Counted from the stretch's first letter, positions 8,887-19,370 are shown. The stretch is 41,053 bases of DNA from Candidatus Delongbacteria bacterium (GCA_007124045.1 SLFX01000142.1:1-41053); one strand, 5' to 3'. A program made the numbers and translations. The notes: a model not told the origin generated them from the sequence alone.

Positions 8887-10830
8887 ATGGCAAAAAGCAC
8901 CATGAAATTCAAAACCGAAGTGAGTCAGCTTCTCGAACTGGTAACACACTCTCTCTACTCCAACAAAGAGATATTCATAAGAGAACTCGTCTCCAACGCC
9001 TCCGATGCTCTGGACAAACTGAGGCTTGAAGGATTGAGAAACAAAAAAATACTTGAGAACAACACGGACTTCAGGATCAACATTAACTTCGATAAAGATT
9101 CAAAGACAATTACGATATCGGACAACGGTATAGGTATGAATAAAGACGAGGTCATAGAGAACATCGGCACCATCGCAAAGTCAGGTACAAAGGAATTTCT
9201 GGCTAAGCTGAAAGATCTGAAATCGAAAGACAAAAATGCCGACACGGATCAGCTAATCGGACAGTTCGGAGTGGGATTCTATTCTGCATTCATAGTTTCT
9301 GAAAGGATAGTTATAAACACAAAAAAAGCGGGAAGTGAAGAACCTGCAGTCAGATGGGAGTCAGACGGCAAGGAGAAGTTCACGATTGATGAAAGCGACA
9401 GGACGGAAAGGGGCACGGAGATAATCCTATATCTGAACAAGGAAAATGAGGATTTCGCTTCAGAGTGGAAGATTAAAGATATTGTGAAAAAATACTCCGA
9501 CTACATTTCCTACCCTATTATGATGACCGTTCAAAGGGAGGAAAAACCAAAAGACAAGGACGGAAAAGAGATCGAAGACGCTCCATCAGTCACAAAATAC
9601 GAGGATCAGACTCTCAACTCTATGAAAGCGATATGGCAGAAGGATAAAAAAGATGTAAAAGACGAAGAATACAAAGAATTCTACAAACACATTTCGCATG
9701 ACTGGGAAGAGCCGCTCGAAAAGATACATTTCGGTGTAGAGGGAGTTCTTTCATACAAAGCTCTGCTTTATATTCCCAAAAAAGCTCCGTACGACCTTTT
9801 CATGCGTGAATCAAAAATCGGTGTAAGCCTCTATGTGAAAAATGTTTTCATCATGGACGATAATAAGAATCTGCTGCCGGAATACTTCAGGTTTATAAAA
9901 GGTGTGGTGGATTCTGCCGACCTTCCTCTTAATGTGTCGAGAGAGATACTTCAGGAAGACAAAATGCTTGAAAAGATCAAAACGAACCTCGTCAAAAAAA
10001 TTCTTGATGCGCTTAAGAAGATGAAGGAAAAAGAACCTGAAAAATACCTTGAATTCTATGAATCATTCGGAAAAGTGATCAAGGAAGGTCTATATACAGA
10101 TTTCGAGAACAAAGAAAAGCTGGCCGATCTGGTAATGTTCGAATCTTCAAAAACAGAAAAAGGAAAGCTTACAAGCCTTAAAGAATATGTATCAAGGATG
10201 CCTGAAGGTCAGAAAGATATTTACTTCATAGCCGGAGAAAAAAGAGAAGTCTTAGAAAATTCTCCACATCTGGAAAAATTCAAAGCTAAAGATTTTGAGG
10301 TTCTTTTCTTTACCGACCCGATAGATGAGTTTATAACGAACAACCTGACCGAATATGACAAAAAGGAGATCAAGTCCATAGGAAAGGGAGAGATAGATCT
10401 CGGTGAAGACGAATCCGCTAAAAAAGAGAAGGAGAAGGCATCGAAAAAGTTCAAATCCCTGCTGGAAGCTATGAAAGAAAGCCTCAAGGAGGATGTAAAA
10501 GAAGTCAGAGTGTCAGACAGACTGACTTCAAGTGCGGTATGCCTGGTTTCTGAGGAGCACGGGATGACCCCGCAGATGGAGAAAATGTTCAGGGCTATGA
10601 ATCAGGAAGTGCCGAAAACAAAAAGAATACTCGAGATCAACCCGAACCATCCTGTATTTGACAACCTTAATTCAATATACGATGCTGACAAAGAGGATGC
10701 GAGAATAAAAGATTATTCCGAACTGCTGTTCGATCAGGCACTTCTGGCGGAAGGAGTAATGCCCAAAGATCCCGTAAAATTTGCGCATAAAATGGCTGAC
10801 CTTATGGTCATGGAATCAAAGCAGAAATAA
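8887..10830 (+). CDS. htpG: Molecular chaperone HtpG (Hsp90)
   Basis: [67 protein letters not shown]. Confidence 0.98.
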
Positions 10831-10846
10831 AAGTTGCTTAAACAAT

Positions 10847-10873
10847 AAAGGCCTCAGATTTTGAGGCCTTTTT
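10847..10873 (+). terminator. Rho-independent terminator downstream of htpG
   Basis: Perfect 10-bp stem AAAGGCCTCA / TGAGGCCTTT with 5-nt loop, followed by TT. Confidence 0.9.
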
Positions 10874-10922
10874 CGTTTGAGTACAGTTTTTGATTGCATA
10901 AGAACATTTCTTTTCTTAATTT

Positions 10923-12110
10923 ATGCAAAATCAGAAAGGAGTTATGGTGATAAACGATTCTTATGAAACGAACAGCGTGTGTATAACAACTCTTTTACTC
11001 CTCACATTATGCCTGTTCGCATTGACCGGATGCGTAAAAAAGGAAAAGGCCTACACAGTTGAGGTTAGAAACGGTGTTGAGATAGTCAGGAACAGAAATA
11101 TAGAGTCAGCACCGGATCTGAAGCTGGACTTGAAACTTATCACAAAAATATCCTTGGATAAACTCGCGTTGCCGGAAGGCGTCCCCGCTTTAAACTCCTT
11201 CAACAAAGCTGTTGCTGATTACGATGGCAATATTTACATCTCAAATCAGGAAAACGCTACAGTATTCAAGTTCGATCCGTCAGGGAATTATTTAAAATTC
11301 TTTCATCGCCAGGGGCAGGGGCCCGGTGAAAGCCGTTTTATTGATGACATTTTAATTATTGAGAGTAAGGTTTATGTTGTGGGTGAAAACGGAAAAGTTT
11401 CTGTTCATAAAACAAATGGCGATTTTGTCATACAAAACAGGCTCTTTGGGGCAAGATACATGATAAATAAGCTAACTTACTCTGACGGAAGAATATTCTG
11501 CAGGACGGCAGAGCGATCATATGATTTTGAGAGAAATAAAACAAATTACACTTCGGTTTTATACCTTCTGGATAATGACAACATCGAAAATTATACTGAG
11601 ATCATGAGATTTGAAGCTGCCGAAGATCTTACCAACTACAGGTATCTTATGGGTAATGATCATCGGCAGACTGTGTTTGGAGCAAGCAATGTGTATGTCG
11701 AGGATCTAAGCTTCACAAATTACGCTGTAGATGTATATGATATTAGCGAAAAAAAGATCAGACGGATCGAAAAACAAACGAGAAGAATTGAATGTTCCGA
11801 CGATTTCAAGTCCGAAGTTCAAAAGATAGACGAATTAGTTCCTCAGGTCAAATTTATAGCAGACTACATGAAGCAGATATTAGGTCTTCATACAGATAAG
11901 AATGGAAATCTTTGGGTCAAGCCCGCAATTGAGGGTATGGGTGTAGATCATCAGCATTTTGACATATTCAACAATCAGGGAATTTTTCTTAAAAGAATTG
12001 AATTACCTATACCGGACAGTTTTAAGATGTTGTTTTTCGACAAAAACAAGCTTATCGTAACAGATAGAGAGAATTTAATAGTAAAAGTTTTTGAATATGA
12101 GTTTTTTTAA
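10923..12110 (+). CDS. 6-bladed beta-propeller-like lipoprotein
   Basis: Lipobox LFALTGC; repeated NHL-like strands (VFKFDPSGNYLKFFHRQGQGPGE, LHTDKNGNLWV, FDIFNNQGIFLKRIEL). True start may be 10944 (ATG) or 10947 (GTG). Confidence 0.7.
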   Translation: MQNQKGVMVINDSYETNSVCITTLLLLTLCLFALTGCVKKEKAYTVEVRNGVEIVRNRNIESAPDLKLDLKLITKISLDKLALPEGVPALNSFNKAVADYDGNIYISNQENATVFKFDPSGNYLKFFHRQGQGPGESRFIDDILIIESKVYVVGENGKVSVHKTNGDFVIQNRLFGARYMINKLTYSDGRIFCRTAERSYDFERNKTNYTSVLYLLDNDNIENYTEIMRFEAAEDLTNYRYLMGNDHRQTVFGASNVYVEDLSFTNYAVDVYDISEKKIRRIEKQTRRIECSDDFKSEVQKIDELVPQVKFIADYMKQILGLHTDKNGNLWVKPAIEGMGVDHQHFDIFNNQGIFLKRIELPIPDSFKMLFFDKNKLIVTDRENLIVKVFEYEFF

Positions 12111-12128
12111 CTTGCTAAGGAACCCAAT

Positions 12129-12542
12129 ATGCCTAAAATGACGACTACCTATATAGGGGACCTTAAAACGGAATGTCTCCATCACCTTTCGGGGCACAAA
12201 ATAACCACAGACGCACCACCCGACAACAACGGGAAAGGCGAATATTTTTCGCCAACCGACCTTTTCACAGTATCAATACCATCGTGCATACTGACCATAA
12301 TGGGTATGGTCGCGCAGACGCAGGGATTTAGCATTGAGGGAGCCGTAGCGGAAACAGAAAAAGTCATGTATAAAGACCCCAGAAGAGTAGGCGAAGTGCA
12401 CATAATCATAACTTTCCCGCACAACGACTATACCGACAGGCAGAAAAGAGCCCTCCAGCAGGTCGTGGACACATGCCCGGTCTCATCCAGCCTCAGATCC
12501 GATATGATAAAAAAGGTCGAAATGAAGTATAAGGGCGAGTGA
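12129..12542 (+). CDS. OsmC/Ohr family protein
   Basis: EYFSPTDLFTVSIPSCILTIMGMVAQTQG; VVDTCPVSSSLR redox-Cys context. Confidence 0.9.
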   Translation: MPKMTTTYIGDLKTECLHHLSGHKITTDAPPDNNGKGEYFSPTDLFTVSIPSCILTIMGMVAQTQGFSIEGAVAETEKVMYKDPRRVGEVHIIITFPHNDYTDRQKRALQQVVDTCPVSSSLRSDMIKKVEMKYKGE

Positions 12543-12543
12543 G

Positions 12544-13038
12544 ATGACAAACATCCGGATTTTTGAAGATAAAGATAAAGCTGATATTACTCAACTTATA
12601 GCGACTTTCAGAGTGGAACTGGCAAGTCTAAAAGATATTAAAAATGAAACCGATATAGCTAACGCAAAAGAAGAATTACAGGATTATATAAATTGCAAAT
12701 ACCCAATATTCGTAGCAGAGAATAAAGATAAATTAATAATCGGATATATAGTTTGCAAGGTTGAAAGCGAAGTCGTTTGGGCAGAATCACTATATGTCTT
12801 ACCGGAGCATAGAAGAACCGGAATAGCTTCTTTACTTTTTAACGAAGCGGAAAAATTGGCTCAGAAATATGGTAACGATACTGTTTATAACTGGGTGCAT
12901 CCGAATAACCGCAGAATGATTAAGTTCTTAGAGGAAAAAGGGTATGATGTACTTAATCTCATAGAAATTCGAAAATCCCGAAAAGGAGAAACAAACTCAA
13001 AGAAAATAAAAGTCGATGATCATGAATTTAAATATTGA
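12544..13038 (+). CDS. GNAT family N-acetyltransferase
   Basis: VWAESLYVLPEHRRTGIASLLFNEAEKLAQKYG (motif A), C-terminal FLEEKGYDVLNLIEIRK. Confidence 0.9.
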   Translation: MTNIRIFEDKDKADITQLIATFRVELASLKDIKNETDIANAKEELQDYINCKYPIFVAENKDKLIIGYIVCKVESEVVWAESLYVLPEHRRTGIASLLFNEAEKLAQKYGNDTVYNWVHPNNRRMIKFLEEKGYDVLNLIEIRKSRKGETNSKKIKVDDHEFKY

Positions 13039-13088
13039 TTCAACTAAAAAATCAGATATTAATAAAAATAAATTAAATTCTGACGATT

Positions 13089-13910
13089 ATGAAAGCCAAG
13101 ATCAAATTTATAAAAGACATCAAAAAGTTCGGGGAAAACCAGCTCGGACTGAAGTTCGGAGGTTCGTTCTCGAGGATGGCTAAAGGTTCGTTTTCATGCA
13201 ACTGGGTTTATGCATGTTATAAGAATAAAATGGAATCTGTTTTCGGTGATGACCGGCCGTTCGAGTTTTATCCGGATATGGATGAAGCACTTGAGAGGCA
13301 GAAGGAACTGGATAAGAAAAAGTATGATACTTATTTTTATCATGCCGAGGCACACGGCGGAGGAAAATGCCCGATAACGAAAGAAATGCTCGAGTCTGAC
13401 AGAGCGAGGCAGTGCTATGTTGTGCTTCATGAGGCGTGGCACACGACTTCAAGCATAAACGGTCATAATTTTCCGTACCCTTTCGAAGAATCTTCAGGCA
13501 GAGTGGTCGGATTATTCGGAGGCATAGAGTTCGCTAAATATCTTAAGGATGACGAACTCTTAAAGATCACGACCGATCAGGAAGCCGCATGGTCAATGTT
13601 TGCGGATTTTGTCAATGATAGCTACGAAAGGTTAAAGAAACTTGAAGAAAAGAAAGCTGCATCAGCGCAATTTTCAAAGCTAAAAAAAGAACTGAACCTT
13701 AAAGCCTCCGAGCTTTATAATAAAGTGCCTGATTCGTGGGAAAAGTCCGAGTTGAAAAAGAAGATTAACAATGCCTTCATTTTAAGATATCATGATTACA
13801 CAGTTCACTATCCGCTTGCGAAGAAAACATATTTGAAAAGCGGTTCGCTGAAGTCAGCGATGGAAAATTACTCAAAAATGTTCAAAATACCATCTACGCA
13901 TGATTCCTGA
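13089..13910 (+). CDS. Putative HEXXH zinc metallopeptidase-like protein
   Basis: VVLHEAWHTTSSINGHNFPYPFEESSGRVVG contains HEAWH plus a downstream Glu-rich EES segment; C-terminal KINNAFILRYHDYT helices. No signal peptide seen. Confidence 0.6.
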   Translation: MKAKIKFIKDIKKFGENQLGLKFGGSFSRMAKGSFSCNWVYACYKNKMESVFGDDRPFEFYPDMDEALERQKELDKKKYDTYFYHAEAHGGGKCPITKEMLESDRARQCYVVLHEAWHTTSSINGHNFPYPFEESSGRVVGLFGGIEFAKYLKDDELLKITTDQEAAWSMFADFVNDSYERLKKLEEKKAASAQFSKLKKELNLKASELYNKVPDSWEKSELKKKINNAFILRYHDYTVHYPLAKKTYLKSGSLKSAMENYSKMFKIPSTHDS

Positions 13911-14841
13911 GCTTGAGCTCGAGTGGGTGCGGGTTCAGATAGAGCTGATCGGCAAGATATTCGGGTTTATATTTTCTGACATAATGATTTAGAAGAGTGA
14001 TGGGGACGATCTGCGGGACGAGTCCGTCGTGATATTTTGTTATAACTTCGTTAAGCTCGGCTTTTTCATCGGTGGTGAGGTCATTTTTGAAATATCCCAT
14101 TATGTGCTGGAGAACATTTGTGTTCTTATTCCTCGTAGCTGAAAGTTTCAGATACTTTGAAAGAAGCTCGAGGTAGTTGTCGTAAACTTCGTTTATGGGA
14201 AAATTCTTAGCTCCGGCGACAAGCTTGCCGAGCTCTTTAAGACCGGCGGGTGAATGCGACATTATCAGATATTTGTGTGCGGTATGGAACTTAACCAGCT
14301 CGCCGACAGTCTTTTTTCTGCACAGAAGTTCATTCCACCTTTGGAACACAAATATCCGCTCGATGAAATTCTCCCTAAGGTTGTCGTCATTCAGCCTGCC
14401 TTCCTCTTCAACCGGAAGGCAGGGGAATTTTTTCATGAACATGTCTGCAAAAATTCCGACGCCGGTCTTCTGCGAATAGCCTTTTTCGTTATAGACTTTA
14501 ACGCGCTCCATTCCTGAAGAAGGCGAGTTTGCTTTAAAAACAAAGCCGCAGAGCCTTTTTCCCGCCAGATCTTCCAGCACTGGCTCCGCCCATTTTTCCA
14601 TCTGCGGAGTTATATCCTTACCTGTTTTCTGTGTCAGAAGCCTGATACTCCCGTCAACACTCACAAGCCGCATGGCCTCGCGGGGTATCGGAAGTCCGCA
14701 CTCATGCTCGGGACAGACCGGGACAAAATCCACGAATTTTCCGAGAACATCTCTTAAAAATCTGTCGAGTTTATGACCTCCGTCGTACCTGACATTGTTT
14801 CCGAGAAGGCAGGAACTGATGCCGATAACTGGTTTTTCCAT
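13894..14841 (-). CDS. DUF523 + DUF1722 (YbgA-like) fusion protein
   Basis: N-term IGISSCLLGNNVRYDGGHK..., CPEHECGLPIPREAMRL (DUF523); C-term LVKFHTAHKYLIMSHS...LGKLVAG (DUF1722). Confidence 0.9.
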   Translation of the reverse strand: MEKPVIGISSCLLGNNVRYDGGHKLDRFLRDVLGKFVDFVPVCPEHECGLPIPREAMRLVSVDGSIRLLTQKTGKDITPQMEKWAEPVLEDLAGKRLCGFVFKANSPSSGMERVKVYNEKGYSQKTGVGIFADMFMKKFPCLPVEEEGRLNDDNLRENFIERIFVFQRWNELLCRKKTVGELVKFHTAHKYLIMSHSPAGLKELGKLVAGAKNFPINEVYDNYLELLSKYLKLSATRNKNTNVLQHIMGYFKNDLTTDEKAELNEVITKYHDGLVPQIVPITLLNHYVRKYKPEYLADQLYLNPHPLELKLRNHA

Positions 14842-14849
14842 AAAAAATC

Positions 14850-15749
14850 CTATTTTATTGTATATCCGACAGAAAATGAATGACTGTTACCCATAGCATC
14901 ATCTGAAAAAGGAGTGAAAGAATAATCGATAATTATGTCGCTCACAATAAAACCCAGCCCGAATGAATATGGAGAGCCTTCGTTATGCGCCCTATAACCT
15001 GACCTTAAAAACGCCTTGTTCTGGTATGCAAGTTCTAAACCGGAATAATTCTCGGTCTTTTCATCATTTAACAGATACCTGGTGCTGTTCGCAATACTGA
15101 AAGAAAAATATTCGGAAACTTTTAGAGTGTAGCCTGCTCCGGCAAGAAAATCAAACGGGAGATCGGTTCTTTTGTCACCAAGTTTTCCCATTCTGCCGTA
15201 ATTATTCAAAGAAAGGCCTAGTCTCAGACCATCGATCAGGGTGCATTTTCGGTAAATGCCGAATGATGATGCATAACCGTATGAATCTTCAAATTCTATC
15301 TTCTCAAAGAGGTATTTTCCGCTTACTCCTGCATAGAGCCCGTCGAATATCTCATAGGCATAGCTAAGCGAAAAGATCATATTTCTTGAGTCGAATTCGT
15401 ACATCGGGTCTTCTGAAGGTATATCTCTGCCCTCCATGCCTCCTATACTCAGATACTCGATTTTCATTCCCAGAATATGCCTGTTCTCACGATATGATGA
15501 ACTGATATGTGTAACATCACCCTTTTCAAAAAGAGAAGTATATGCCGCTTTTACAGTAAATTTATTGTCTTTCGCTATTGAGGCGGGGTTAAAAGACTGA
15601 TTTTCGGGTGTTGATCCGAAAAGGTAATATGTCTGCGCCGTTGATATCACCGGGGGGGATTTTTCAGTTCTTAAAAAATAAAATCCGCTGTTCGCACAGA
15701 GAGCCGAAGTAACGGTTAATGAGGAGAATAAAATGATCATTTTTATCAT
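14850..15749 (-). CDS. PorV/PorQ-like outer-membrane beta-barrel protein
   Basis: Signal peptide; FNPASIAKDNKFTVKAAYTSLFEKGDVTHISSSY; alternating beta-strand pattern, terminal SFSVGYTIK. Confidence 0.65.
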   Translation of the reverse strand: MIKMIILFSSLTVTSALCANSGFYFLRTEKSPPVISTAQTYYLFGSTPENQSFNPASIAKDNKFTVKAAYTSLFEKGDVTHISSSYRENRHILGMKIEYLSIGGMEGRDIPSEDPMYEFDSRNMIFSLSYAYEIFDGLYAGVSGKYLFEKIEFEDSYGYASSFGIYRKCTLIDGLRLGLSLNNYGRMGKLGDKRTDLPFDFLAGAGYTLKVSEYFSFSIANSTRYLLNDEKTENYSGLELAYQNKAFLRSGYRAHNEGSPYSFGLGFIVSDIIIDYSFTPFSDDAMGNSHSFSVGYTIK

Positions 15750-15774
15750 CTTTTTACCCTTTTTGATTTTAAGT

Positions 15775-16734
15775 TCAGAAGAAGAACCTCCAGGAAAGAG
15801 AATGCGGATCGTTCCTTGTGATACCTTCGTTAGTGTATGCGTAATCGAATATTATTTTTTTCCCGGCGGCAAAGAACTTGTATCCGAGACCGAATGATAG
15901 CTGTCCCGATACCGTTCCTGTCCTGAGCATTATACCGCTTTTGTTCTCGAAATCCTTTTTCCACTCAATGCCTGCTCCGTATCCTGATGTTTTGAAATCA
16001 AATGTATTTGTTTCAAAGTGAAATCCCAGGTCCGGATTAAAAACAGGTATCCAGGAGATTCCGGCCGAATATGATATCGGGAAATAGTCAGTTGAAGCTG
16101 AGCCGTCTGACCATACTCTTGAACTGTCCCATGAATTCTTGCCCTTTATATTCCTCGCAGAAAGCCCGACTGTAAAACCTTCCGTTCCGGGAGGATGCAG
16201 AACAATACCGGTATCATAAGCAAAGGTAAGTGATGACACAGTCTCGCCTGCCGAATCGAATTCAGGAAGTCTGGTCCATAATATTTTTGCAGATACTCCG
16301 GCGGATAGGTATTCCTTCGGCATAATCCCGAAGCTTAAATAAAAGAGATTCTCGTTATAGGAATAAGTGGCGAACTGTACTCCGCCCCTGTCCCTTCCTT
16401 CAATACCGCCCGTTCCTGTATATAACAATCCGAGTGAGAGAGAGGCTTTTTCTCCCGCACTCTGCGAATACAACAGATAAGCGAACTTCCTGTCCAGGGA
16501 AAGTATTTTCATCCCTGTCAAAATCTGCCTTTCTCTGACAGATGAAAGCGTGGCAGGATTAAAGAATACTGAAAATGCAGATGATGTGTCAGCAACAACT
16601 GCCCTGCCAAGGCTCTCTGATCTGGCATCCAGTCCGTATCTGAGAAAAGCACCTGCCTGTCCCGAAGTTTCAGAAGCTTCGGTTTTGAAAAACAATAACA
16701 GTATTAGATAGAATATTATTATCGCAGTTTTCAT
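15775..16734 (-). CDS. PorV/PorQ family outer-membrane protein
   Basis: MKTAIIIFYLILLLFF signal, GQAGAFLRYGLDARSESLGRAVVADTSSAFSVFFNPATLSSV. Start moved from 16923 to the ATG at 16734, because the upstream 63 aa lie out of frame inside the preceding gene. Confidence 0.8.
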   Translation of the reverse strand: MKTAIIIFYLILLLFFKTEASETSGQAGAFLRYGLDARSESLGRAVVADTSSAFSVFFNPATLSSVRERQILTGMKILSLDRKFAYLLYSQSAGEKASLSLGLLYTGTGGIEGRDRGGVQFATYSYNENLFYLSFGIMPKEYLSAGVSAKILWTRLPEFDSAGETVSSLTFAYDTGIVLHPPGTEGFTVGLSARNIKGKNSWDSSRVWSDGSASTDYFPISYSAGISWIPVFNPDLGFHFETNTFDFKTSGYGAGIEWKKDFENKSGIMLRTGTVSGQLSFGLGYKFFAAGKKIIFDYAYTNEGITRNDPHSLSWRFFF

Positions 16735-16747
16735 TCGTCCCGCCGTT

Positions 16748-18214
16748 TCATTCAAATATAAGTATCTTATTCCAGGCTTCGCCGCCGTCATATTTAATGA
16801 CATAGAAATAGACACCGTTAGATACAGTTCTTCCGAACTCATCCCTGCCGTCCCAGACCAGATATCTTTCTCCGGGACCAAACGGGCTTGATTCTGTAAC
16901 TGATTTAACTTTCTCCATAGCAAAATTATAGACAGTGCAACTTACATTCGAAGATCTTTTGAGTTCAAACTGCAGTTTTACTTCACCGAATTTCACAGGA
17001 GAAAAAGGATTGGGATAGGCATAAGTTCTTCCGGATGAATCTTTTGAGGGCATATATGCCTCGATAATTTCCCAGTCGTTTCCGTCATTGTAACTGACCG
17101 CCATTCCTGAACCCGTTCCGACAAACATGACGCTGTTCTGATATTCAAAAGAGAAAACTCTGTCAACCCTTACATAATCTCTCTTTCTTTCCGACCATGC
17201 ATTGATAATGTACTTCTCCCAGTATTTACCGCCGTCATTTGACTTCCATAACCCGCTGTCGCTGCAGGCATAAACTTCATTGCCTCTGAACCCGAAATTG
17301 TATACCTTTTCGCCGGGAAGGCAGTTATACCATGTTTCTCCGTCATCATAAGTATATGAAACCCCCGTGGATTCTGCAAAGGATTCAGCCACCCATGTAG
17401 CTGCAAAAACATATTCTTTTTCAGCGTCCGTGTTGTAATGTGATCCTATCGCAGTAACGAAGTTTCCTGTTAATCCGTCAGAATATGTAAATTGTACCCA
17501 TTCTCTGCTATCGTGTACGACATTGTAGTTTACTGACAGATTTATGCCTTCCGCCGTACCTACCCATAATTTATCTGAATCAGTAATATGAACCGAGAAC
17601 ATTCTCTGGTTCATATATCTCAGAGGATCCCATTCTCTTCCGTCACAGGTCAGAGTGATCCAGTTTTGTCCCTGATCGCCGCTGTACTGCAAAGACTGAC
17701 CGAAACATGCCATCCATATTCCGCCGTGCGGATCACACTCTATATCATAGGTAAGGCCCTGAACAGCAGTTATACCCGGCTGAGGAAAATACTGCCATGT
17801 TCTGCCTGAATCAGGAGTCATGTGAACTCCGGTTCCGACAGGAAGAAAAACATTGTCATTTACAAGAAAGGTATCAGCGGCAGTTGTCATCCAGATGTTA
17901 CCGTTTGGATCAGCTGCTATAGCACTGGATCCACCCCTGCCCGGCACCGAATTTCTCCATTTTAAACCTTCTTCATACCTCTCCGTGTTATATATAAGCG
18001 AAAACCCTGTTCCCGTAGCAGCAAAAACAGCAGTATCAGGCTCCGATCCATTTTTACTCTGTATAATATCCAGTATAAAATTCGCTCCCGGTCTGTCGGT
18101 CTCAACATATTCTTTTTCCGAATGTTCCGAAAAGAAAAGCGGACTTGACGGAAACGCCTGAAGCAGATCAGCGGCTGCCCAGGAAAGGATCAGGATAAAT
18201 ATATAAATTTTCAT
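16748..18214 (-). CDS. Secreted beta-propeller (BNR/two-component-regulator-propeller-like) protein with FlgD-Ig/T9SS-like C-terminal domain
   Basis: Repeats such as SPDSGRTWQYF, SGDQGQNWITL, TYDDGETWYNCL, SNDGGKYWEKY, SYNDGNDWEII; C-term YPNPFSPVKFGEVKLQFEL...VWDGRDEFGRTVSNGVYFYVIK. Confidence 0.85.
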   Translation of the reverse strand: MKIYIFILILSWAAADLLQAFPSSPLFFSEHSEKEYVETDRPGANFILDIIQSKNGSEPDTAVFAATGTGFSLIYNTERYEEGLKWRNSVPGRGGSSAIAADPNGNIWMTTAADTFLVNDNVFLPVGTGVHMTPDSGRTWQYFPQPGITAVQGLTYDIECDPHGGIWMACFGQSLQYSGDQGQNWITLTCDGREWDPLRYMNQRMFSVHITDSDKLWVGTAEGINLSVNYNVVHDSREWVQFTYSDGLTGNFVTAIGSHYNTDAEKEYVFAATWVAESFAESTGVSYTYDDGETWYNCLPGEKVYNFGFRGNEVYACSDSGLWKSNDGGKYWEKYIINAWSERKRDYVRVDRVFSFEYQNSVMFVGTGSGMAVSYNDGNDWEIIEAYMPSKDSSGRTYAYPNPFSPVKFGEVKLQFELKRSSNVSCTVYNFAMEKVKSVTESSPFGPGERYLVWDGRDEFGRTVSNGVYFYVIKYDGGEAWNKILIFE

Positions 18215-19370
18215 TTCCGCTCCGTTTGGAATATTTCAATTCTTCCCTTACAAAAATCAGGACACCTTCTAAAACCGGACTAAGATTATTCACTTTATCC
18301 CTCGCTGTTATTTCAAAAGGATATACTGCTTCCTGATTAGAACTTCCGACCTGAAAACTGATCGTATATATGCCGTCATCTTTTATCCTGTCTCCGCTTG
18401 CAGAACTGCCGTTGTCTCTCATAATACCTGTATAGCTAAGAGAAGGTATCCTGAAAACAACAGCATCAATGTCCTGACTTTCAAGATGTCCCTGGGGGTC
18501 GTTAACATTCACTTCGACTCCGAAAGTGACCGGATCTTCTCCTGAATGCGGAAGATACACTGTGTCCGGGTAAACGAGATTGTAGAGCGAAGGCGCTCCA
18601 TTTTCAATATAGATATCATCTATAATTAAAATATCCGTCTCCCCGTACATGTCCGTAGCTGTAAATTCGAAAGAATATAGTCCTTTCAGACCGGAAGCAA
18701 AAGTCGAATCGGCAAAAATAACAAAATCAGCCATTGGGCTTTCCCTCTCATAACTGAATGTTTTGGAACTGATATCGTTGATAATCTTCAGATCAAGTAT
18801 CTGATTATCATTTATACCCTGACTGTCATTATCCGGATCTTCAACTTTTACAGTTATCGGGAATGTCGGAAATCCGGACTTTAAAGTATCTCCATGAAAA
18901 ATACCGTCAACTTCCTCTATAACAGGTGCTGTATTAGCCCTGATTCTGACAGTTTTATCATAATAGAAATCATCGAGTTTTCTGTCATAAAGATTTGTTG
19001 TAACCGTTAAAACCCAGTCACCTTCAGCCAGAAAATCGTAGGAATTTATCCCTCCTGACCAAATATTGTTAGATGCTGCCAAATCGTTCCGGAGAGAATC
19101 ATCCGAAATCCCGTCATCATAAAGCTCCATTTCAACTACTTTATCGCCTAAAGAGAATTTGGCTGAAACAAAAAAACCTTCGCTCTTCATATAATTTGTA
19201 TCGATCCTGATTTTGTAATGGTAAACTTTATCTATACCGAACTGAATCATTACAGGTATGACCGATCCGGAATACGCCGGCTCCGCATATTTTTCATCAA
19301 GAAGATCCGGGGCAACGCTTCTGCTGCATGATATTACTATAACACATGCTGTCAGCATCAAGACTACCAT
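18168..19370 (-). CDS. Lipoprotein with tandem Ig/choice-of-anchor-like repeats
   Basis: Lipobox-like VIVISC; repeated KVEDPDNDSQGINDN / VNDPQGHLESQ and VVEMELYDDGISDDSLRND / GIMRDNGSSASGDRIKDDGIYT. C-terminus YIYPDPFLGSR. Start codon uncertain (see findings). Confidence 0.75.
   Translation of the reverse strand: MVVLMLTACVIVISCSRSVAPDLLDEKYAEPAYSGSVIPVMIQFGIDKVYHYKIRIDTNYMKSEGFFVSAKFSLGDKVVEMELYDDGISDDSLRNDLAASNNIWSGGINSYDFLAEGDWVLTVTTNLYDRKLDDFYYDKTVRIRANTAPVIEEVDGIFHGDTLKSGFPTFPITVKVEDPDNDSQGINDNQILDLKIINDISSKTFSYERESPMADFVIFADSTFASGLKGLYSFEFTATDMYGETDILIIDDIYIENGAPSLYNLVYPDTVYLPHSGEDPVTFGVEVNVNDPQGHLESQDIDAVVFRIPSLSYTGIMRDNGSSASGDRIKDDGIYTISFQVGSSNQEAVYPFEITARDKVNNLSPVLEGVLIFVREELKYSKRSGNENLYIYPDPFLGSR

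Noticed and set aside
16735-16923. N-terminal 63 aa of track ORF 15775-16923
   Set aside because: Out of frame inside the propeller protein; the real signal peptide MKTAIIIFYLILLLFF starts at 16734.
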